DNA of 11,806 bases from Phoronis pallida (taxonomy: Eukaryota; Phoronida; Phoronidae), in the NCBI GenBank assembly GCA_028565715.1, contig JAOXYC010198351.1:1-11806 (forward strand), in the 5' to 3' direction. Each line of letters starts with the position of its first letter. The first letter of the stretch is position 1. Of the stretch, positions 1 through 7,500 are shown one piece after another. The translations under genes were made by a program, and so were the position numbers. The notes under the pieces were generated by a model. It was not told the origin of the DNA. It ran no database searches and saw only the letters and a list, made by a program, of their open reading frames with translations.

Positions 1-234
1 ATTTTTTCAAAACAATTGCAAATTTCACCAAATTGTAAACAAAGTATAAATTTCAAAATTGTCGAACTAATTTGTTTGCAGTGACTGTTCGCATTGATGC
101 AAGCAGATGTTATTGTTGAAAATCAATGCCAAAACCAGCATTATACCCCCTTTAACACATAATGACAATAATTCCCCAAAACGACTCAAAAATTCCGCCC
201 AAAGGTGAGCGAGGGCCCGGAGGCCTGACTGGTA

Positions 235-337
235 CAAGTCGAATATAGTGGTCCCACGTTTATTCCCATTATCCAGTCAATGTGTTTTAATTATCTGAAT
301 AACAGGAAGTTAACGAGGGACCGCTATATTTGACCTG
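235..337. mobile_element. ~103-bp MITE-like element with TA duplication
   Basis: Left end CAAGTCGAATATAGTGGTCC (235 on) and the reverse complement of the right end, CAGGTCAAATATAGCGGTCC (337 back), match at 17 of 20 positions. The similarity continues for a few bases more. Both ends are directly flanked by TA (233-234 and 338-339), as expected for a Tc1/mariner/pogo-type insertion. It is far too short to code for a transposase, so it is non-autonomous. Copies elsewhere in the genome cannot be checked here. Confidence 0.7.
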
Positions 338-547
338 TAGCTGTATCGCCTGGCAAAATTTCGGAAGAAAGAGTTGGGCTTAATTTCGGAACTGTTCCTC
401 TTGTGAACAACCTTGAGCAATATAAATAAAAATGTCGATTGTTGATGTTTCTTGTACTGCTGTATAGCGCCCGAGGAAATATAACAAAGATACGTCCGAC
501 AGCAAGAATCGATCTCGGTACCTTCGGCACGCTAGGCGGGAAACTCT

Positions 548-588
548 GTAGTGTCGTCACAAAAGCTCAGCTGATGTGACGACTCTAC
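548..588. repeat. Short hairpin, 14-bp stem with one mismatch
   Basis: 548-561 and 575-588 are inverted repeats (GTAGTGTCGTCACA against TGTGACGACTCTAC, one mismatch) around a 13-nt loop that itself contains AGCTCAGCT. It lies in the GC-richer patch of OSCP1 intron 1, beside an E2F-like GGCGGGAAA (535-543) and a palindromic TGACGTCA (618-625). Confidence 0.5.
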
Positions 589-617
589 GAGAGCGTCCAC
601 ATCTATCCACATGGTAC

Positions 618-625
618 TGACGTCA
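618..625. promoter_or_regulatory. Palindromic CRE motif TGACGTCA
   Basis: A perfect 8-bp cAMP-response-element consensus, about 390 bp downstream of the OSCP1 start on the minus strand and 700 bp upstream of the P450 start. It sits in a patch richer in CpG than its surroundings, which might be an intronic enhancer. As a single 8-mer this is weak evidence. Confidence 0.3.
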
Positions 626-901
626 TCCGGTATCGCAGTATCAGCCAGTATCTCGTGAGTAGAGATCCCAGGGTCACAACACTGCGACCTCAGACTTTTG
701 AGACAAATGTCTTAGCTAAGTCACAGTTTTGGCAACGTCTGGAATATTGTATACAAATCTGCTAAAGCCTGAAAGTGAAACAAAAACAGGTAAACAGGTA
801 AAAAAGACAAGTGAGCTTAGACGTCTGTATGGTCGTAAGTCGTGTTTTGCAGTTTTGGCAAAAATGGCAGTCTTTTTCACTTTTTTGAAGAGAATTCTTA
901 C

Positions 902-1013
902 CCTTCTTTGCTTTGTCTTCTTGGATATTTTGAGCTCTCAATCGTTGATCCAAGATGTACATCATTTCACCGCCAAGGTTGACGAAGAGTAGGGGCAAGG
1001 TTTTCATCGACAT
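902..1013 (-). CDS. OSCP1: OSCP1 homologue, first coding exon (partial gene)
   Basis: Read on the minus strand, this encodes 37 residues starting MSMKTLPLLFVNLGGEMMYI and going on to LDQRLRAQNIQEDKAKK. This is nearly the N-terminus of animal OSCP1 (organic solute carrier partner 1, also called NOR1; MSVRTLPLLFLNLGGEMLYI in my memory of human). The exon ends AAGAAGG|GTAAGA in phase 1, which fits the next OSCP1 residue being Val. The rest of the gene lies beyond the left edge; no sequence like its second exon is seen in 1-901. The ATG has A at -3 and a second in-frame ATG two codons on. OSCP1 proteins are reported to modulate organic-solute transporters; the function in this animal is not shown. 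The gene is divergent from the P450 gene, with 312 bp between the two start codons. Confidence 0.9.
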
Positions 1014-1325
1014 GATGACGGTTTACACTGGTTTACTTCTGATCTGCTGATCACCACAGAAGCTTTTCGTTGCCAGCCCGAGTTTGCAAGATGGATGACA
1101 TGCACAGGGAAGTTGTCAAATATTCATTTTTGTTCAAAAAGAAGAACGTCAAAAAACACAAAAAGATGTATTTTATTATTAAAAATCTTCAAATATGATA
1201 ACGAGACTTTTAGTTGAAAACATCTTTGCCTGTGAAAAAAATAAAATGACCGTTCGGTGAAAATAGTGGAAATAATTTGCCTATGAACAAGGAAGTGAAA
1301 TTAGGTCAAAGGGTCACTTATCACC
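1014..1325. promoter_or_regulatory. Putative bidirectional promoter between OSCP1 and the CYP39-like gene
   Basis: Only 312 bp separate the two start codons of these divergent genes, so both 5' UTRs and core promoters must lie here unless non-coding first exons exist elsewhere. No CpG island is evident. AT-rich TATA-like strings occur (such as AAAAATAAAATG near 1239-1249), but no single TATA box stands out. A DR2 nuclear-receptor motif and an upstream ORF lie at the P450 end. Confidence 0.6.
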
Positions 1326-1333
1326 ATGTCTGA
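1283..1333 (+). other. Upstream ORF overlapping the CYP39-like start codon
   Basis: ATG at 1283 opens a 16-codon frame that ends at TGA 1331-1333, eight bases past the main ATG start and in a different frame. If the transcript starts upstream of 1283, ribosomes using it would bypass the main start, which would limit translation. If transcription starts between 1286 and 1325 it is irrelevant. The frame is certain; its use is not known. Confidence 0.4.
1303..1316 (+). promoter_or_regulatory. DR2 nuclear-receptor half-site pair
   Basis: AGGTCA-AA-GGGTCA is two perfect RGGTCA half-sites in direct orientation with a two-base spacer, ending 9 bp before the P450 ATG. DR2 elements are bound by RXR heterodimers such as RXR/RAR and by some HNF4-type receptors. 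Bile-acid and oxysterol-metabolising P450 genes are commonly controlled by nuclear receptors in vertebrates, so the location is suggestive; binding is inferred. Confidence 0.5.
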
Positions 1334-1538
1334 CAGTGAAAGTGTGATTTCAGCAGTTGGAAACTACTCGTTTTCTGTGGGGTATCTAGCTTTGATTGTG
1401 ATCACAAGTTATTGGGTATATAAGAAAAATGCTAGTAGAAACCAACCACCTTGTTTGAGCGGTTGGCTGCCGTTTATTGGATGTGCAATCGAGTTTGGGA
1501 AAGAGCCACTATTCTACATCAAATCTGCTAAGGACAAG
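1326..1538 (+). CDS. CYP39A1: CYP39-like exon 1: membrane anchor and hinge
   Basis: Encodes residues 1-71. A hydrophobic helix (about YLALIVITSYWVYKK) followed by basic residues and the Pro-rich PPCLSGWLPFIG is the standard microsomal P450 signal-anchor and hinge. It then reads EFGKEPLFYIKSAKDK, matching the start of CYP39 proteins. It ends AAG|GTACAA in phase 0; reading on into the intron continues open to 1628, but the homology stops at the donor. Confidence 0.92.
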
Positions 1539-4500
1539 GTACAAACTTCAATCTACATCAGTGCGCTGTACATATCGAATTATCAGTGTATCACGTTTTC
1601 TGGGCTTATTCAACTTATTAGACTGTAGATGCAAAGCAAGTACTCTTAATGTCGATTGATCTTTTCTTTTTCTGCCATATCCTACTAATAAATTGTTTTT
1701 TTAAAACAAAAAAACAAAAAATCTCGGTAAACAGGTAAAATGTTGTGTCGTCATGACTACTGAGGTATTTACAAGGCCCAAGTCATGATGACATTACGTA
1801 GATTTAGGTGAATCAAAGTAAACAAGCATTTGTCCCATAACTAATAAATGTAATAAACCATGCAGTGCAAGTTTTCAAAACAATGAGGTTTGTCACCAAG
1901 CAATTAACAAAGGTATGCCTCATGTAATAATAAATATGTATGTATACCAAGCTTATGAATGTGAGTGAAGATATTCATTGCTGCCATTTGTTAGTCTCTA
2001 AAATGTCCCTTTGATCTTATTCCAGTGGAAATAGGCTGGACAGCAGACTGTTACCAGCTAGGAATGCTCCAGTATAGGCTTAGTACAACATGTATTTATT
2101 CATCAGTGTTCATTACCGCAATGATTACGAGGATGATTAGCAAATATCAAATTTGCTTGTCGATCGGTCAAACCAAAATTCATTATCTTTTTTTCTATTT
2201 CAGTTGGGTTCTGTCTTTACACTGTATGTTGCTGGCAAGCGTATGACATTTGTGACAGACCAAGATGACTTTCAAGAAGTTTACTTTAAGTCAAATTGCA
2301 TTAGTTTCCAGCATGCTGTTACAGACGCAGTGGAACATAATGGTATACTAGCTATCCTAGTGTCAAGAAAATGCACACATTTTATTGAATATTCTGGAGT
2401 AGAAGTGCTACACATTTAAACAGGCACACCGCTGGTAACAATAACAAAAACTAGCCCATTCAAATGCTAAAAACAGCTTAAAGTTACAATCTCTGCGTTT
2501 GTCAAAGCCGGGGTCAAAACACAAATCAACTAGAAATTTTATGCACAAGTCCTTTGATGAAAATAGATTACTTGCATCTGAGTAAAAATACTGTAAAGGT
2601 GTGATTTGAGAGCTTTGTGTTAGATTGTTCACTTGTTGTTGTCTATTGTATTGTTCTGTAACTTTTAATTCACAAAGATTGGTTCTTAAAGATTTTTTTT
2701 GTATTTCTTGATCTCTTTTTTAGCTTCTGTTCCTAAAGATGCATTCATAAGAACCCATACAAAAATGCATGACTGTGTGAAGGGAAAACTTGCCATCCAA
2801 CAGCTTCCTACTCTAAGTGCACATTTGTGTAGTGGATTCAACAAACAGATTAGTGTTCTCGTGGAGAAAGGTGATTGGTTATAAAATGCTTTAAAATCAA
2901 CATGATTTTGTGTTAAAATTTACCAGTATATACAAAAAATATTGCTCCAGATTTCTTGTTTACATTGGAAAGTCACTGCACACATGACATGAACAACATT
3001 ATGACATCGAACAACTAAAAATTCCTACTTTTCAAATTAATTTATAGTTGAACAAGATTCTACCCATATACCAAAATGTTTGGATATAGTTCTCTTAAAA
3101 AAAAACATTGGATTAAAAATAGGGCTATATTTCAGCTAGTTTCAAACTGCATCGTTCATTTTCAAATTAAAATGAACGATGCAGTTTGAAACTAGTTATG
3201 AAGTTCCGAAATATAGCCCTATCTTTAAACATTGTCACACTTTTTGTGTTGAACAGACATTGGATTATTTTTTACTGACAAGTTTTATTTCAATTTGTTA
3301 GCAAATAATTGTTCATGTGTCCTCCTTTTTCTTACAGTTTCAGAAAATAGAAAAGTTAATTTGAGTGATGCTTGTCGCGATGTAATGTATGCTGCCATTA
3401 TTGATAATTTATTTGGTGAAGGAATGTTACCTACAAAAGATAAGGTAAAGTAAATACAATGTAAATATAGGAAATATGTCTTGACTTTTAGAACAGGTAC
3501 AACAAATATAAAACTCACAAACTTGACTTGCTGCCATGATTTGTGAATTTAACAGATCGTACAACTCTAGTCCACTTCCCGGACCTATCTGCGCATGCGC
3601 CAAGTCAGCTGGCAGAATAAAGTCCAGTGTAATGAAATTTTTACAGTCAAGATCCTGACTGTTTTCTGGAGATTACCAAACAATGTACTAAGCTAATCGC
3701 CGACGTGAAGCAGGTTGGAGTTTTCATAAGATTTCTTTTTTCAATCTAAATAACTGTTATATGTTCTTTTTATGTCAAATTGCTGCATAAATCAAACAAA
3801 TAAAGATAAATTAATGCCCAAATTTAGCAAATTGTCTATTTTAAAACAACCAATCAGCGGATAGAACAAAGATTTCTACACCAGATCCACTTCTTTGAAG
3901 TTGATCTGGTTTAGTACAACTCCTTAAACACTCTGTTTCTGAGTATCTGATGGTAGTGTGTGACCAGTTTTACTTCATGTATAATGTCAACTTTTCAGAT
4001 CATCTCTAAAGAAAACATGGTTGGTGTTTTCTTGTAAAATATCATGCAAAACTGTATCTGTTTGTATTTTATATTTTGTAGGATAAGTTAAAAGAACTGA
4101 CAGACACTTTTGTGACATATGATGACCAGTTTGAATATGGATCTCAGTTACCTGAAATATTTTTGAAGTAAGTTGATGATCTGTGGGTTTGTTCAAATAT
4201 AGGCAGTCTGAAAAGAAAGTTGAAACATTTATTGAATAACAATCTTCTGAAGCAATGTTATTTATTGAAAACTCGCACAAAACTCTACATAGCCTATAAT
4301 CAAGAACAAATGTATCATTTCATTTAAAAAAAGACAGAAAAATTCAGAACCCATAATGTGTCGTGCGTATTATATAACACCTCTTCCTCACATAGAGAAG
4401 TAGTGAAATGATATTAATTATGTTACAATTTTTACTTATTTCATATTTATTTTGAACTGTAAACTATTTTTTGAAAACATGTGTACATTTCAATGACTTG

Positions 4501-7500
4501 TGTGTTACAGGGAGTGGAGTAGGTGTAAGTGGTGGCTATTGAATGTATTCAATGATGTAGTCAAGCAAGCTGAACAACAAGAAGAACAAATGAAGAATCA
4601 AGAGGTTAGTGTAATTATATTTGCAAGATTCAGAGAAGCTTAAACCAATAATAGAACGTAATATATTTTGTAAAAGGGCAATTGTTGATAAGCTTCAAAC
4701 TAAAGTATCGGATCCTCAGTGGAGGATGCAAAGTGCAAAAGATCAGCGAAAGACTGAATCTACAGTAGCCTAAAATAAAATCGTGGTAACTTATATTCAA
4801 ATTTTTGAAAATATTTATTTCTTTTTCATTTTGTTTACAAACTAAAATGCCTATTTCCTTTATAAAGGAAAAGTTGACAGCCATTTGTCTTCATACGTTA
4901 TGGAGAAATTTTCATATCGATGAGAAATGAAGTTTACATGTTAGTATGTCATGTTACTGAAAATTCTTATTATTCCAGACACTATTACATGCTCTCATTG
5001 AAACTATAGCTGACCGTGAATATGCTCCCAACTTCTCAATGATGATGATGTGGGCATCTCTAGCCAATGCTATTCCTGTAAGTAGGCTACCCCAATCTAG
5101 TTTTCTATTTTTGATTTGTTTTATATAGACTAATGAAAGTGTGGAAAATGTAAATTTCTCCAGAGATTCTTTTATAAAATCTTATTGTAACTGACTAATT
5201 ACAACTGCAACCTAAAGTGTTTTTTGAAAACTCATTGTTTTGTGAATTTTCTGTCGGCTAACTATAACAGACTGATTGAAGGCTTTTTTCGAGTGATAAA
5301 GAAGCTATATCATGCACAGTTGAAGGTTAATCTCATAGAAATAAACTACAGGTCTATATCCTATATTGTATTTTTTACCATTTTTTTATGAAAGCCTTTG
5401 ACTTTATCTAATTTACATTGCGTTGATATTTTTGTAAAGTGCCATGAATGATTTTGTTCACTTCTAACTTTACTGACAACTTTTTGTCCCATGTAGGTAA
5501 CATTTTGGACAATCAGTATGATCATCAATGACCCGACAGTTCATGAAAAGGTCAAAGTTGAAGTAGCCAATGGCTTAGAAGGCAGTAATTTACAAGGTAC
5601 TAAATTTATTAGATATTTGAACAATGAAAAGCAGATACACCTTATGCTAAGGCATAGCTTTTTTTTTCTTCAATGTTAAGTTTTAAATGATAATGACATT
5701 CCTATGAATATGGGAATTATTTTATATGGTTTGTTCCATTTTGTTTTCTTTGTGTGTCATATCCTAGCAGTGTGTGAGAGAAATCAGGGGTTTGAGAGGC
5801 TCACGCAATGCACACGAAGCTGATTATTTGCTACTCCTGAAATGTTCTTGAGCTGGAAAATATATATTTATGTGACATAATTTTGATGGAGAGTTGTTTA
5901 TGCTCTGCAGCAGAGTTTTCCAGATGGTAACCGAGAATATACTTTTGCAGATGTAAATGACGAAAATCTTAGAAAAATGCCATTTTTGAAGCAATGCATG
6001 CTTGAAGCTATAAGAGTAAGGTCACCAGGGGTCATTGCTAGAAAAGTTATGAAACCATTTACAGTGAAGGTAAGAGTCAATATTTGATCACTCAATGTTG
6101 CTTCAATACAAATTGTCAACCCGAGTGTGACAGCTTTTACCAGATTACTTTAAATTTTCATTTTAAAATTTTGGTGTACTGTTGTATGTAAAAAAAGTGT
6201 TTACTGTTATCTGAGTTTCTTCAAGTTTAGACCTGAAAAAAGTAAATGATAAAAAATTGTGAAAATTCAACAAACTGTCTGTGATATAATACACATGTTG
6301 GAATTCCAGTTGTTTCCATACTATTTTGTTTACAGTTGCCATATTTTTGTTTTTTAAAATACTCAATTTATTACTTTTTAATTTAAAGTTCTGATTTTTA
6401 TTGAAAGGGTTATACTGTTCCTGAAGGCGACATGTTAATGTTATCACCTTACTGGGCACATAGAGATACCAGATTCTTTCCTGATCCTGAAGTATTCAAA
6501 CCAGTAAGTGGAGAAATAATTCAATTAACTGTAGGCCGATGTTGTGAATATTTTTTTATAAACTTAGGAAGTAATTCAGTCCATTCTGAACAATAGAATT
6601 GAAAGTTATTCAGTGTTGTGTTTATAAGATACTAGCTCTGTAACCCGCGCTTCGCTGCAGGGTGTGCGCGTGCGCAGTACACCCCATTGCCTTGAACAAC
6701 CTCGGCTTTTCCCGACTTTCCTCTGCGCGGAACTACATATGCAGGCACATACAGGGTGTGCGGGTGCTTCGCACGTGCAAACCCCGTCACTTTGAGCCAC
6801 CTGGACTGTTCCAGCGCTTCGCGTTGTCAAAACTTGCAGAAAGACGGACAGACGGAAAGACGGACACACACATTTTCATACTTATATATTAGATGACACA
6901 CATATGCTATTGGCAAAAACTAAAAAAGTTAACTCAATAAAAGTGAGATAAAACGCAATGATTTTAATCTATTTTTTACATTGTATGGAGACAAATTCTC
7001 AGACATTGATGTTACTGACTGACAAGATCAGCTCCTGCAATGACATGTATCTCATTGGGTAATCTACTTGACTGTATAGTGTTTGCCAAAAGGGTTTCGG
7101 TGGGGTTTCGGCTTGTGGGTGAGAAATGACAGAATTGGTTAATTATTTTGTTTCTTTTTGTAGGAGCGTTGGGAAAATGCTGATTTAGAAAAGAATATAT
7201 TCTTGGATGGTTTTGTTGCATTTGGTGGTGGACGATATCAGTGTCCTGGCAGGTAATTAGTGGAATTATTGTGATATTCTTCAAACAGACAACAAGTGGT
7301 CCTAGAATAAGATGAAAGTAAATATGGATCCATCTAAACTTCCGTAAACAACTGGGCAGCAGCCCACCCTCCGGTGGTATTTTCCAATTTCCACTAAACC
7401 TACAATGTTTCCAACCTGTCGATAAGAGAAATTGACATGTTTATTATATTACTAGTTGACTACTTGACTTGTTTAGAAATCAAATTTGTCTTGTTGTAAT

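Larger units (their letters stand above)
1..901 (-). other. Partial intron 1 of the OSCP1 homologue
   Basis: From the GTAAGA donor at 901-896 to the left edge there is no convincing exon. The interval contains an AT-rich left end (1-180), a short inverted-repeat element (235-337) and a GC-richer patch (about 470-700) with palindromic and regulatory-looking motifs. The open frames in it lack family resemblance. Confidence 0.65.

Noticed and set aside
324-560. 78-codon open frame on the minus strand with a short stretch (VPKLSPTLSSEI) recalling lipoyl-domain LPxLSPTM sequences
   Set aside because: The resemblance covers only a few residues and breaks at once. The frame runs into the MITE-like element at 324-337, has no suitable splice context that I could define, and does not match OSCP1 exon 2.
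729-992. 87-codon open frame on the plus strand
   Set aside because: It is antisense to the OSCP1 first exon and has no family resemblance; the minus-strand reading explains the region.
1748-1794. Loose inverted repeat around GTCATGACT / AGTCATGATGAC in intron 1
   Set aside because: The similarity rests on the self-palindromic TCATGA core and is too short and interrupted to call an element.
2025-2246. 73-codon open frame at the intron 1 / exon 2 boundary
   Set aside because: It crosses the splice acceptor out of frame with the P450; the in-frame homology of exon 2 is decisive.
6606-6892. Two overlapping open frames (87 and 76 codons) on opposite strands
   Set aside because: Both fall inside the GC-rich dispersed repeat, where stop codons are scarce, and neither has protein-like conservation signals.
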